Shown in pieces: positions 1 to 9,283 of a stretch of DNA of 64,000 nt. The stretch is from Orenia marismortui DSM 5156 (GTDB lineage Bacteria; Bacillota; Halanaerobiia; Halobacteroidales; Halobacteroidaceae): the NCBI RefSeq assembly GCF_000379025.1, contig NZ_KB900617.1, positions 1,202,017 to 1,266,016 of the forward strand, read 5' to 3'. Positions within the stretch are counted from its first letter, which is position 1; every line of letters starts with the position of its first letter. The notes beneath the pieces were generated by a model that did no database searches, had not been told where the DNA came from, and saw only the letters and a program-made list of their open reading frames with translations. Both the position numbers and the translations under genes were made by a program.

Positions 1-95
1 TAAAACTTATATAAGCAATCATAATAATTATATAAAATTTTTTGCTATTACTCAATAATTATCTGTAAAACGAAAATCCCAACAGTAAAATTAGT

Positions 96-145
96 ATTAA
101 ACATAAAAAACGAGGGCAATATTGCCCTCGTTTTTTATGTTTAAT
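96..145. terminator. Bidirectional terminator, 50-bp perfect palindrome
   Basis: Perfect inverted repeat with GC core cgagggcaat/attgccctcg flanked by A-run and T-run arms. It lies just after the pgcA stop codon and has a U-tract in both directions, so it can end pgcA and anything converging from the left. Bases 1-95 hold no gene that I can see. Confidence 0.85.
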
Positions 146-147
146 GC

Positions 148-1863
148 CTATTTTGTTAATTTCATTACAGACTCCTTTAAAGAAGATAACTTATCTTCTG
201 CTTCTTCATTACTATCACCTGTAACCGAGAAATAAAATTTAATTTTTGGTTCTGTACCAGATGGCCTTACTGTTACAAGACTATTATCAGCTAATAAAAA
301 TTGTAATACATTAGATTCTGGTAAATCAATTTCACTTTCTTCTCCATTAACTAAGTCATACTCTTTACTTAATAGATAATCCTTCTTTACTATTACCTTT
401 TCACCATTAAGCTCTACTGGACTATCTTCTCTTAATGATTTTAGTAACGCAGCTATCTTCTCTTTCCCTTCTTTTCCTGGCATCTTAATAGCTTCTAAGT
501 CTGCTTTGTAATATCCATACTCTTCATAACATCTCATTAATTCTTCATAAATTGAGCTTCCTTTAGATTTATAATAAGCTGCCATCTCTGCCACTAACAT
601 AGTAGCTACTATAGCATCTTTATCACGAGCATGAGTCCCGTATAAATATCCATAACTTTCCTCAAATCCAAAAATATATTTTTTATCATACTTACCTTCT
701 TCAAACTCTTTAATCTTTTCACCAATATATTTAAATCCAGTTAAAGTGTCCATTACACCTAAACCATATTTTTCAGCAATTGGTCTAATCATTTCTGTAG
801 TTACAACTGTTTTAATAACTACTCCATTTTCAGGTACCCTTTCTAAAGAATTAACTATATACTCAGTTAATAAGATTCCAACTTGGTTTCCATTTAAAAA
901 CTCCCATTCACCATCAGTATTCTTAACAGCAATACCTACACGGTCTGCATCTGGATCATTAGCCATTACTAATTCTGCATCCTTCTCTTCTGCTAACTTA
1001 ATTCCTAAATCAAATACTGCTGGTTCCTCTGGATTAGGATAAGATACTGTAGAAAAATTAGGATCTGGCTGCTCTTGCTCTTTTACTACATGTAAATTTT
1101 TAAATCCTAATTCATCCAAGACTCTTTGTACAGGCATATTTCCTGTTCCATGTAATGGTGTATAAACAATATGTAAATCATTAGCTACTTTTTTGATGCT
1201 TTCAGGGTTTAAAGATAAATCCTTTAAAGTTTTTATGTACTTATCATCCATTTCTGGTTTTATAATTTCAAATAAACCTTGCTCACGAGCTTCTTCTTCA
1301 GAGATAGTCTTTACATTATCAAAGCTCTCAATAGCATTAACTTCTCCAATAATACCTTTATCATGTGGAGAAACAACTTGTGCTCCATCTTCCCAATATA
1401 CTTTATATCCATTGTACTCTGGTGGATTATGACTTGCTGTTACCATAATTCCTGCAGTTGCTCCTAATTCTCTAACTGCAAAAGAAAGTTCTGGTGTAGG
1501 TCTTAAATCATCAAATAAATAAGCCTTAATTCCATTAGCAGCTAATACTAGTGCAGCTTCTATTGAAAATTCTCTTGACTTATGTCTAGAATCATGAGAA
1601 ATAACTACTCCCTTTTCTTTATCTCCATTTTCAGAAATATAATTAGCTAATCCTTGAGTAGCTTTTCTAATTGTATATTTATTAATTCTATTAGTTCCAG
1701 CTCCAATTATACCTCTTAAACCACCTGTTCCAAAATCTAAACTAGTATAAAATCTTTCTTCGATTTCTTTTTGATCATTTGCTATGCTTCTTAATTCTTC
1801 CTTTGTGTTTTGATCAAAGTAATCATTAGTTAACCATTCTTCATACTTAACTCTATAATCCAT
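148..1863 (-). CDS. pgcA: Phosphoglucomutase/phosphomannomutase (alpha-D-phosphohexomutase, PgcA type)
   Basis: Interconverts hexose 1- and 6-phosphates in the cytoplasm, feeding glycan and UDP-sugar synthesis. All four family landmarks are present: the phosphoserine loop TASHNPPEYNGYK (Ser ~144), the metal loop DPDADR (~303-308), the sugar-specificity loop GFEESYGY (~399-406) and the C-terminal phosphate-binding motif VRPSGTEPKIKFY. The length of 571 aa matches B. subtilis PgcA (about 580). The ATG has an AAGGGGG ribosome site. It is monocistronic by appearance, with a strong palindromic terminator directly after the stop codon. Glucose versus mannose preference cannot be read from the sequence. 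Confidence 0.93.
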   Translation of the reverse strand: MDYRVKYEEWLTNDYFDQNTKEELRSIANDQKEIEERFYTSLDFGTGGLRGIIGAGTNRINKYTIRKATQGLANYISENGDKEKGVVISHDSRHKSREFSIEAALVLAANGIKAYLFDDLRPTPELSFAVRELGATAGIMVTASHNPPEYNGYKVYWEDGAQVVSPHDKGIIGEVNAIESFDNVKTISEEEAREQGLFEIIKPEMDDKYIKTLKDLSLNPESIKKVANDLHIVYTPLHGTGNMPVQRVLDELGFKNLHVVKEQEQPDPNFSTVSYPNPEEPAVFDLGIKLAEEKDAELVMANDPDADRVGIAVKNTDGEWEFLNGNQVGILLTEYIVNSLERVPENGVVIKTVVTTEMIRPIAEKYGLGVMDTLTGFKYIGEKIKEFEEGKYDKKYIFGFEESYGYLYGTHARDKDAIVATMLVAEMAAYYKSKGSSIYEELMRCYEEYGYYKADLEAIKMPGKEGKEKIAALLKSLREDSPVELNGEKVIVKKDYLLSKEYDLVNGEESEIDLPESNVLQFLLADNSLVTVRPSGTEPKIKFYFSVTGDSNEEAEDKLSSLKESVMKLTK

Positions 1864-2037
1864 AATATCCCCCTTCAGTTTTCACTTCATCTTTTTATCA
1901 TTATCTAAAAACTATATTAATACTTAACTATTAAAGCATTATATACATAAGTATCAAATTATTATCAACCCATTACTTATATTTTAAAAGGATTAGGAAG
2001 TAATTTCAACCTATTTTCTAAATATTTTTTCATATAG

Positions 2038-2074
2038 AAAAATCAGCAACCTTTAAAGGTTACTGATTTAAAAT
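2038..2074. terminator. Terminator after the MetS-like gene
   Basis: Inverted repeat aatcagcaacctttaaaggt with tactgattt arms, T/A-rich on both sides, directly downstream of the small minus-strand ORF at 2081-2194. Confidence 0.6.
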
Positions 2075-2080
2075 ATAACA

Positions 2081-2194
2081 TTAACCTTTATTTCTTTCTT
2101 TTTCTCTTTTAACAACCCTATAAACACAATATCCTAAACCTCCATAAAGTATTACAGAACCAAAAATAAACATTAATATCGCAGAAATAGACAT
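2081..2194 (-). CDS. MetS-like small membrane subunit of an NSS-family transporter (orphan)
   Basis: A 37-aa protein, MSISAILMFIFGSVILYGGL then GYCVYRVVKREKERNKG. It has one transmembrane helix followed by a basic tail. The pattern FGSVILYGGLGYCVYR resembles the MetS/AIMP small-subunit family that accompanies methionine/alanine NSS (SNF-type) importers. The ribosome site is near ideal (GGAGGTG, 6 nt before ATG) and a terminator follows the stop, which supports a real gene. The large transporter subunit that normally sits next to it is absent here; the upstream neighbour is the SpoIID-like gene. It could alternatively be an unrelated single-helix peptide. Confidence 0.6.
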   Translation of the reverse strand: MSISAILMFIFGSVILYGGLGYCVYRVVKREKERNKG

Positions 2195-2297
2195 GATAGC
2201 ACCTCCAAAAGGTTAATAAGTCACTATAAATTTATTTCAAAAACCTACTTAATATATTATTCTAAAATATTCAATTAAATTCATTTAGCCCAACTAA

Positions 2298-3218
2298 TTA
2301 CTCCCATATTTTCCCTATCTTAATATCTTTAAAATAATGCCTAACTATATCTTCAGGTTTCTTTCCATCCTGAGCCATCTTATAGGCTCCCCATTGGCTC
2401 ATTCCAACACCATGTCCATAACCACTGCCAGAGAATATGAACTTATTGCCACTCTTCTCGATTGAATTAATTAACGTTGATTTTAATTTATCAGGACCTA
2501 TAATAGTTCTAAATTCAGCTCCTTTTAATTTCTTACTTCCTTGGTCATGAACTATTTCAATTTCCTCAATTCTACCTGTTTGATCTTTTTTTATTACCTT
2601 AATATCCTTTAACTCTTTTGACACCTCACCAGTTTGCTGCAATGCAGCTAAAATATCTGAAAAAGAAATAACCACTCTCCAATTTTGAATATCAGCTGGA
2701 GCAGCCCCATCAGGAGACTTTACACTATGAACATATGCTGGTTCATCTTCTTTGTAAGCTAGACCTACTTTAGCACTAGTTGTCTGACCTCCTGCACTTG
2801 AGTGAAACCACCCCTGAATATATTGACCATTATAAGTTACAACTTCTCCCCTAGTCATCTTAATAGCTTCTTTTATCTCTGGCGTTATATTTTCTGGCTT
2901 ATATGCCTGAGCTTCTTCATGCTTAGCACTGATAGTATTATTTCCATTTTCTTTTAAACGTTTTAAAGTAAAAGTTCTAGCAATAATAGCTTGAGCTGCA
3001 TAAGCATTTTTAGGCCAATCTTTCTTCATTTCTCCAGCTACAACACCAGCTATATAATCTTCTATTTTTATCTTTTTAATATTCCCATCCTTAAGTTTAA
3101 CTTGAATAGTAGGCTCTTCTTTATATTGTGCTTTCTCCTTCTCTTTTGCACAAGCAGTAAAGATTAGTATAAAAATTATTAATAAAAAATTAATTTTATT
3201 AAAATATTTGCGATTCAT
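2298..3218 (-). CDS. SpoIID/LytB-domain lipoprotein
   Basis: A 306-aa protein with a lipoprotein signal: basic start, hydrophobic stretch, then lipobox FTAC with Cys ~23. It is therefore probably anchored to the outer face of the membrane. The rest is a SpoIID/LytB domain ending in the diagnostic SGSGYGHGVGMSQWGA. SpoIID proteins cleave peptidoglycan glycan strands during engulfment. The lipobox and the isolated position (no spoIIQ or spoIIID nearby) suggest a paralogue acting in wall remodelling rather than the main engulfment enzyme. The ATG follows AAAAGGAGG. Catalytic activity is inferred from the family. Confidence 0.85.
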   Translation of the reverse strand: MNRKYFNKINFLLIIFILIFTACAKEKEKAQYKEEPTIQVKLKDGNIKKIKIEDYIAGVVAGEMKKDWPKNAYAAQAIIARTFTLKRLKENGNNTISAKHEEAQAYKPENITPEIKEAIKMTRGEVVTYNGQYIQGWFHSSAGGQTTSAKVGLAYKEDEPAYVHSVKSPDGAAPADIQNWRVVISFSDILAALQQTGEVSKELKDIKVIKKDQTGRIEEIEIVHDQGSKKLKGAEFRTIIGPDKLKSTLINSIEKSGNKFIFSGSGYGHGVGMSQWGAYKMAQDGKKPEDIVRHYFKDIKIGKIWE

Positions 3219-3278
3219 AAAATTCCTCCTTTTTAGAATAGTATCTCTTCTATTCTATTTAACTATTCATTATTATTC

Positions 3279-3307
3279 TTGACTTAAAATCTTAAAAGTA
3301 ATATAAT
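3279..3307 (+). promoter_or_regulatory. Sigma-A promoter of the fluoride-riboswitch transcript
   Basis: TTGACT (3279-3284), 17-bp spacer, TATAAT (3302-3307). Start point predicted near 3314, about 20 nt before the aptamer. Confidence 0.75.
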
Positions 3308-3334
3308 ATTAATTGACTTTACATATGAATGAAT

Positions 3335-3398
3335 GGTGATGAAGCTCACCTTGATATTTTTCTTTATCAAAACCGTCTTTATAGACTAATGGCTTCTA
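3335..3398 (+). ncRNA. Fluoride riboswitch (crcB motif)
   Basis: The order of conserved elements matches the crcB aptamer: GGTGATGAAGCTCACC hairpin, then AAACCGTCT...AGACTAATGGCTTCTAC. The hairpin-loop GAAGC can pair with GGCTTC to form the pseudoknot. An extra small stem (TTGATA...TATCAA, 3351-3370) is inserted in the linker. The 3' pseudoknot strand is also the left arm of the terminator at 3389-3426, so ligand binding should block termination. It controls the antiporter gene at 3474. Confidence 0.85.
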
Positions 3399-3426
3399 CT
3401 CCCTAGGGAGTAGAAGCCATTTTTTG
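3389..3426 (+). terminator. Riboswitch-controlled intrinsic terminator
   Basis: Perfect 32-nt inverted repeat (atggcttctactccct and its complement) followed by TTTTTT. Its 5' arm overlaps the fluoride pseudoknot. Confidence 0.85.
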
Positions 3427-3473
3427 TTATCTTAACTAAAATTAATTAAAAACAAGTAAATAGGAGGAATTAA

Positions 3474-4676
3474 ATGTTATTAAGTATTGCTTTAATTTTA
3501 ATAGTTGGTTTGATTTTAGGATTTATTTTTGCTAAATTTAATTTACCAAGCCTAATAGGAATGTTACTTGCAGGAATCTTATTAGGTCCTTCAGGATTTT
3601 CTTTGCTAGATGTTAAATTAATAAGCATATCTCAAGAGATAAGGGACTTGGCTTTAATTATCATCTTACTTAGAGCAGGCTTAGGAATTAGTAAAGAAAC
3701 TTTAAAAAAGATTGGAAAAACTGCTTTTAAATTAAGCTTCATACCTGGCTTGTTAGAAGGAGGGGCAATATTTTTACTTGCCAAATATCTATTTAATCTT
3801 AGTTGGCAAGCAGCAGGAATGTTAGCCTTTATTATTGCAGCTGTATCTCCAGCAGTAATTGTACCTTCAATGTTACAATTAATTGAAAAAAAATTAGGTA
3901 AAGATAAAGAAGTACCAACTTTAGTCTTAGCTAGCGCATCAATAGATGATGTCTTTGCAATTACTATTTTTAGTATCTTTTTAGGAATTTTTAAAAGTGG
4001 AGAAGTTTCTATTGCAAATTCCTTAATTCAAATACCATTTAAAATTATTGGTGGAATAGGCTTAGGATTAATTATTGCTTATCTTCTAAACTTATTCTTT
4101 AAAAAATATTCTAACTTAGAGCTAAGCTATCAAACAATTATTTTAATTGTTACAGCTATCTTAACTACAGTTATTGGCAACTACTTCAAAGTAGCCAGTC
4201 TACTAGGAGTAATGACTATAGGATATTTATTACTGGAAAAGAACAAAAAATTAGCTACTAATTTATCTTTAGCACTAAATAAATTATGGATTCCAGCTAA
4301 AGTCTTCTTATTTGTCTTAATTGGTGCAGCTGTTAAAGTTGAAATCGCTTTAAATGCTGGCTGGTTGAGCATACTTCTTATCTTCTTAGGATTAATAGCT
4401 CGAAGTATAGGAGTCTTAATTGCTACTCACAATAGCTATCTTAATCTAAAAGAAAGAACCTTCTGTGTGATAGCTTATTTACCTAAAGCCACAGTTCAAG
4501 CAGCTATCGGTGCTGTTCCCTTAGCAAATGGGGTTCCATCAGGAGAATTAATTTTGGCTTTAGCAGTAATGTCAATTGTCTTAACAGCACCTCTTGGAGC
4601 TATTGGGATTGATTATTTTGCTCCACAATTACTTTCTCAAAATAAAGATTATAAATTAGAATGTCAACCAGAATAA
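3474..4676 (+). CDS. Cation:proton antiporter-type membrane protein under fluoride control
   Basis: A 400-aa, highly hydrophobic protein with about 11-12 membrane segments and the fold signature of monovalent cation/proton antiporters. It shows LLRAGLGIS in the early core and ASASIDDVFAITIF, whose Asp-Asp pair occupies the position expected for the ion-binding carboxylates. A late amphipathic stretch PKATVQAAIGAVPL is typical of the family. The ATG has the ribosome site ATAGGAGGA. It is the only gene behind the fluoride riboswitch, and antiporter genes are a known minority class of the fluoride regulon. It may therefore export fluoride or protect ion balance under fluoride stress; the exact substrate is not readable. 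Confidence 0.85.
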   Translation: MLLSIALILIVGLILGFIFAKFNLPSLIGMLLAGILLGPSGFSLLDVKLISISQEIRDLALIIILLRAGLGISKETLKKIGKTAFKLSFIPGLLEGGAIFLLAKYLFNLSWQAAGMLAFIIAAVSPAVIVPSMLQLIEKKLGKDKEVPTLVLASASIDDVFAITIFSIFLGIFKSGEVSIANSLIQIPFKIIGGIGLGLIIAYLLNLFFKKYSNLELSYQTIILIVTAILTTVIGNYFKVASLLGVMTIGYLLLEKNKKLATNLSLALNKLWIPAKVFLFVLIGAAVKVEIALNAGWLSILLIFLGLIARSIGVLIATHNSYLNLKERTFCVIAYLPKATVQAAIGAVPLANGVPSGELILALAVMSIVLTAPLGAIGIDYFAPQLLSQNKDYKLECQPE

Positions 4677-4710
4677 GAAAAACAGGGCAATTGCCCTGTT
4701 TTTCTTATTC
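4671..4710. terminator. Two-way terminator between convergent genes
   Basis: Perfect 40-bp palindrome with core cagggcaattgccctg and A/T-run arms. It begins in the last codons of the antiporter and faces the dacF stop from the other side. Confidence 0.85.
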
Positions 4711-4731
4711 TCCATAATCTAAAATTAAATT

Positions 4732-5889
4732 TTACTTTTTAAAGAATCCCATCACAAAGTCAACTATCCAACGCCATATCAAAGTAAAGAACCCAGCCTT
4801 TTCAACATCATTAGATGTTACTAAATCAACCTTTCCTAATACACTACCCTCTTTTTTAAAGATTAGCTTTCCAACTTTTGTACCCTTTTTCACTGGAGCT
4901 TCTAAATCTTCACTAATTTTAACCTCTTGTTCAACCATATCTTTAGTTCCTCTTTCAATCATAGCAGAAAAACTTTGAGCAGTTTCAACAGCTACCTCTA
5001 ATTCTTTTCCTTTTTGCACTGGAACCTTATCTACTTCAATAGCAGAATTAATTAACAAAGCCTTATTAAATGCTCTAAAACCATAATTTAATAATTTTGC
5101 AGTTTCTTCCACACGTGCATCAGCACTTTCTGTCCCCATCACTACAGCAATTAATCTCAAATCTCCCCTTGCAGCTGTACCAGCTAAACAATAACCTGCT
5201 TTTTCAGTCCAACCAGTCTTTAATCCATCAGCTCCTGGAAAATGACCTAACAAATTATTAGTAGTATAAATAGGATAACTTTTCTTTCTAATATAATCTA
5301 AACGCTTACTCGTAAAATCTAATATTTGATTATGTTTAACTAATTCTCTAGCCATAATTGCTATATCAAGGGCACTTGTATGATGGTCACCATGTGCTAC
5401 AGGAAGTCCTGTTGCATTAACAAATGATGTATGATTCATACCTAACTCTTTTGCCTTATGATTCATCATTCTAATAAAATTATGCTCTGTTCCACCAATA
5501 TATTCTGCTACTGCAACAGCTGCATCATTGGCAGAAGGTATCATCATAGCCTTTAATAGTTCCTTTAAAGATATCTTCTCCCCAGCTTCTAGCCAAATTT
5601 GTGAACCTCCCATAGATTCAGCTAAATCACTTACTGTTACTTGATCACCTAGAGAAACATCTCCTGAATCAATTGCTTCCATTGCTAGTAAAGCAGTCAT
5701 AATCTTTGTTATGCTAGCCGGTGGTAATTCTAAATTTCCATTCTTATTGAATAAAACTTGTCCTGTTTCAGCATCCATCAATACAGCAGACTTAGAATTT
5801 ACATCAAACTCTGCCGCCTGAACTGTTACTGCTAAAGATAAAACTAAGATAAACAAAAAGCCACTAAGTATTCTTTTCAATTTCAACAT
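4732..5889 (-). CDS. dacF: D-alanyl-D-alanine carboxypeptidase (PBP5/DacF family)
   Basis: Serine DD-carboxypeptidase that trims pentapeptide stems in peptidoglycan outside the membrane. Signal peptide ~1-25 ending AVTVQA, then the three penicillin-binding motifs: SITK (Ser ~59, Lys ~62), SAN (~119-121) and KTG (~224-226). A C-terminal beta domain and an amphipathic tail (LIWRWIVDFVMGFFKK) should hold it at the membrane. I chose the ATG at 5889 because GGAGGAG lies 5 nt upstream; the longer TTG start at 5907 has no ribosome site. It directly follows yabN-mazG. DacF versus another PBP5 paralogue is not settled. Confidence 0.9.
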   Translation of the reverse strand: MLKLKRILSGFLFILVLSLAVTVQAAEFDVNSKSAVLMDAETGQVLFNKNGNLELPPASITKIMTALLAMEAIDSGDVSLGDQVTVSDLAESMGGSQIWLEAGEKISLKELLKAMMIPSANDAAVAVAEYIGGTEHNFIRMMNHKAKELGMNHTSFVNATGLPVAHGDHHTSALDIAIMARELVKHNQILDFTSKRLDYIRKKSYPIYTTNNLLGHFPGADGLKTGWTEKAGYCLAGTAARGDLRLIAVVMGTESADARVEETAKLLNYGFRAFNKALLINSAIEVDKVPVQKGKELEVAVETAQSFSAMIERGTKDMVEQEVKISEDLEAPVKKGTKVGKLIFKKEGSVLGKVDLVTSNDVEKAGFFTLIWRWIVDFVMGFFKK

Positions 5890-5903
5890 CTTGCTCCTCC
5901 CTA

Positions 5904-7346
5904 TCAATTACTTTTAGATTCTTCCCAAAGTAAATCTAACCTTTCTAAAGATAATTCTTCTAAACTTTGATCTTCCTCACAAACTTTATCTTCAATAAAT
6001 TTAAATCTAGATTTAAATTTATTGATAGTATTTCTTAAACACTCCTCACTATCTATATTTAAAAACCTAGCTACATTAACCAAAGAAAAGATTAAATCGC
6101 CAAATTCTTCTTTGATACCATCTAAATTACCCTTCTCTATGCTATCTAATAACTCCTCAATCTCTTCATTAACCTTAGTTATAGCACCGTCTACCTCTGG
6201 CCAATCAAAACCAACCTTAGATGCTTTATTTTGAATTTTTTGAGCTTGTATCAAAGCTGGCAGTTGAATAGGAACATCATCCAAAATTGATTCCCTTGTT
6301 TCACCTTGCTTCATCTTCTCCTTTTTCTTTATAGCCTCCCAATTTTCTAAAACTTCAGCAGAGTTTTCTACTTCAACTTGAGCAAATATATGAGGATGTC
6401 GTCTAAGCATCTTTTCAATGATCTCAGAAATAACATCATAAATATTAAAAGTACCATCTTCTTTAGCAATCTGTGCATGAAATACTATTTGCAATAATAC
6501 ATCTCCTAATTCATTGGCCAAACCAAAAAAGTCTTCCTTTTCGATTCTTTCTATAACTTCATAAGATTCTTCTATTAGGTGCTTCTTTAACGAATGATGA
6601 TCTTGTTCTAAATCCCAAGGACAACCATCTGAGCTTCTTAAGATCTCCATTATCTCTAATAATCGATTAAATTGCTTTGTATTCTCATTATCTGCTGGTA
6701 TATATAGTGATGTTAAGTGATCAATCCATGGTAAATGATCTAATTCATAAAGTGATAGTTCCTCTATTCTTTCATCTTCAAGACCTGCTCCTCGCAAAAC
6801 CTTAACCTTAAAATCATCTGGATATATCTCCATCAAAGTTAACTTAACATTTGATGCTATATTTCTATTATAAACCTGAGTAATAATTGTCGCAATAGAA
6901 GGTTCTAAATCTCTCTCTATAAAATTTAACCCATCCAGTACCTTTATACCATTAACAGGATCTATTCCCAATGAGGTAAAGATAGCATCTATAAAGCTGG
7001 GCCCTGCAATGACTTTATATTCATTATCAGAAAGCTCATTTGTAATTTGTTGGACTGTATCCTCTGCTACTAAAGGATGTCCAGGCACTGCATAAATTAT
7101 ATCTTTCTTCTTTTTTGTTAAATCTATTATTTTATTACTAATATTACGGTATACCTCAGCAAAGTTTTCACCTTGCTCATAAAGATAGTCAAAACTTTCA
7201 AATTCAATATTTTCTTCTTCAAGCTCTTTAACTGCAGGATGATGCTCTGTACGTAAGTATATAACATCAGCATTTTTTAAAGATTTATAAGCCTCTAAAG
7301 TCAGTAACTTTAATCCTCCAGCACCTAAACCAATTATTTGTAGCAT
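5904..7346 (-). CDS. mazG: YabN: tetrapyrrole-methylase domain fused to MazG nucleotide pyrophosphohydrolase
   Basis: A 480-aa fusion like B. subtilis YabN. Residues ~1-220 form a TP-methylase-like domain (IGLGAGGLKLLTLEAY, AVPGHPLVAEDTV). Residues ~225-480 carry two MazG repeats with the helix motifs SDGCPWDLEQDHHSLKKHLI and EESYEVIE, and downstream EFGDLIFSLVN. MazG hydrolyses (d)NTPs to monophosphates and pyrophosphate, cleaning the nucleotide pool. The stop codon is 1 nt from yabM and 14 nt from the dacF start, so yabM, yabN and dacF look co-transcribed. The methylase half has no proven substrate. Confidence 0.92.
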   Translation of the reverse strand: MLQIIGLGAGGLKLLTLEAYKSLKNADVIYLRTEHHPAVKELEEENIEFESFDYLYEQGENFAEVYRNISNKIIDLTKKKKDIIYAVPGHPLVAEDTVQQITNELSDNEYKVIAGPSFIDAIFTSLGIDPVNGIKVLDGLNFIERDLEPSIATIITQVYNRNIASNVKLTLMEIYPDDFKVKVLRGAGLEDERIEELSLYELDHLPWIDHLTSLYIPADNENTKQFNRLLEIMEILRSSDGCPWDLEQDHHSLKKHLIEESYEVIERIEKEDFFGLANELGDVLLQIVFHAQIAKEDGTFNIYDVISEIIEKMLRRHPHIFAQVEVENSAEVLENWEAIKKKEKMKQGETRESILDDVPIQLPALIQAQKIQNKASKVGFDWPEVDGAITKVNEEIEELLDSIEKGNLDGIKEEFGDLIFSLVNVARFLNIDSEECLRNTINKFKSRFKFIEDKVCEEDQSLEELSLERLDLLWEESKSN

Positions 7347-7347
7347 T

Positions 7348-8964
7348 TTATCCCCTCACTAATCCTAATTTATCTAATAAATTTGCTAACTTAATTCCAA
7401 CTTTAGGTATTAGTTTTAAATCATCCTTAGTAATTCCTTTAGTTAATAATAGTATACCTCCATAGATAGTCATACCTATAAAAACTGTACTTAAAGTGTT
7501 AAAGCTTAATATAATAAAAGAATCATCACCTAAATAAGTTGAAAGTAGTTTATAGCTTGAAAAAATAGCTATCAACATTATAATTCCAGAAAATAATGGC
7601 TTAATAATTAAGTTATTATAATTAAAATCAGGCTTAACAATATTAAAGACTCCTATCATATTTAATAAAGCCGCTAAAGTAAAGCCTGCTACTGTACCTA
7701 AAGCAGCACCTCTAATTCCTAAAGTAGGAATTGCTGTTAAAGTATAATTTAATATTATATTTAGTGAAGCTCCAAAAAATAAATTTCTAGCTGGCAACTT
7801 AGTCTTACCTACTCCTTGTAAAATACTAGATGTTACCTGTTGCAGGCTCACAGCTATGACTCCAAAAGATACATAACGCAAAGACACTGCCGCCTGTTCA
7901 TTAGCAAAGATCATCTTGCATAATGGCCTAGCTAAAATAAACAACCCAATAGAAGATGGAATTGACACATATAATGCCAACTTAAAAGCTTTTGATATCC
8001 TACTCTTAGTAAGCTTGTCCGAACCTAAAGCATAAGATTCTGAAATAGCAGGGACCAAATTAACTGCTAAAGAAGCTGCTATTACTGTTGGAAAACGTAC
8101 TAAAGTCATAGCCATTCCATTAAATTGTCCATATAAACTAGTTGCTTCTTCTAAGCTAAAACCAGCAACTTTTAATCTAGGAGTAATCATTGTAGCATCT
8201 ATCATCCTCATCAATGGTAAAATCAAAGCCCCAATTGTTATTGGAACCGCCAATGAAATAATCTTATGTAATATCTCTTTGACTGGTGGCTTATCTAATT
8301 CTGCTCCATTTAATTCTTCCCTATTTGATTGAAATCGATAATAAATAATTAGGACAACAGTTAAACCGGCAACAGAACCAAAAAAAGCACCAGAAGCTGC
8401 TCCAGCAGCACCTAATTCTATCCCATAGGGCAATAATAGATAGGCTAATAAAATCATACTAATCATTCTAATAATCTGTTCTACAACTTGGGATATAGCA
8501 GTAGGTCTCATTTCTTGATAACCTTGGAAATAACCCCTATAAGTAGCCATAATAGAAACTATAAAAATAGCTGGTGCAATTGACAGTACAGAATAAAAGA
8601 CTCTGATATCATCTAATAAATAACGAGATATTGGCTTAGCTAACAATGCAATACTTATTGATGCTATTAGACCAAAAACAAAACTAAAACTTAATGCCAC
8701 TTTAAATATATAATCAGCTATATCTTTTCTTCCTTGAGCTCTTTTTTCAGAAATCAACTTAGAAATAGCAACTGGAATTGCAACAGTAGATACAGTTAAA
8801 ATAATTGTATAAACTGGATAAGCTTTCTCATAGAGACCAAAGCCTTGATCGCCAATGACTCTTCCTAAAAATGCTCTATATATTAGTCCTAAAAATTTAC
8901 TAATAAAACCTGCCATAGCTATAATAGCAGTCCCTTTTAGCAAAGTGTTTTTTTGTTTATTCAA
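7348..8964 (-). CDS. yabM: SpoVB/MurJ-superfamily polysaccharide flippase (YabM)
   Basis: A 538-aa integral membrane protein with about 14 predicted helices of the MOP/MviN fold. An early motif GFISKFLGLIYRAFLGRVIGDQG is typical of SpoVB. The gene order spoVT-yabM-yabN matches B. subtilis, so this is the yabM orthologue by position rather than spoVB itself. It presumably moves a lipid-linked wall or spore-cortex precursor across the membrane. The start is TTG, 5 nt after GGAGAGTATAG; no ATG has a better site. It overlaps none of its neighbours but is 1 nt from yabN. Confidence 0.85.
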   Translation of the reverse strand: MNKQKNTLLKGTAIIAMAGFISKFLGLIYRAFLGRVIGDQGFGLYEKAYPVYTIILTVSTVAIPVAISKLISEKRAQGRKDIADYIFKVALSFSFVFGLIASISIALLAKPISRYLLDDIRVFYSVLSIAPAIFIVSIMATYRGYFQGYQEMRPTAISQVVEQIIRMISMILLAYLLLPYGIELGAAGAASGAFFGSVAGLTVVLIIYYRFQSNREELNGAELDKPPVKEILHKIISLAVPITIGALILPLMRMIDATMITPRLKVAGFSLEEATSLYGQFNGMAMTLVRFPTVIAASLAVNLVPAISESYALGSDKLTKSRISKAFKLALYVSIPSSIGLFILARPLCKMIFANEQAAVSLRYVSFGVIAVSLQQVTSSILQGVGKTKLPARNLFFGASLNIILNYTLTAIPTLGIRGAALGTVAGFTLAALLNMIGVFNIVKPDFNYNNLIIKPLFSGIIMLIAIFSSYKLLSTYLGDDSFIILSFNTLSTVFIGMTIYGGILLLTKGITKDDLKLIPKVGIKLANLLDKLGLVRG

Positions 8965-9283
8965 CTATACTCTCCTTTCCCAAATAAAAAGAAATATCTA
9001 AGTAATTACTAAGTTTACCCTCCTAACTATTTATAATAACAAATTTTCAATAATTATGCTACCCTTTTAGCTTAGCTTTTATAGTAGAGTAAGAAACTAT
9101 ATTTATATAATATTACTTATCATAAATAATAAAATGCCCTAGTGGGCATCAATTCTTTATTTATAAACTCTAAATACTCAAATTATTATTTTCTATTTTA
9201 GAATAATTTATTATCTAATCAAATCTCTAATATATATTTTGTAATTTATAAAAATAAAGGCGAGCTAAATAGCTCACCAAAAA
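8965..9283. other. Intergenic region yabM-spoVT
   Basis: AT-rich and without a convincing gene. It holds two hairpins: ggcgagctaaatagctcacc (9259-9279), the likely spoVT terminator, and aaatgccctagtgggcatc (9136-9154), which could terminate read-through in either direction. Confidence 0.6.

Noticed and set aside
9136..9154. Small RNA gene between the two hairpins downstream of spoVT
   Set aside because: The hairpins are clear but no promoter of good quality was found between them.
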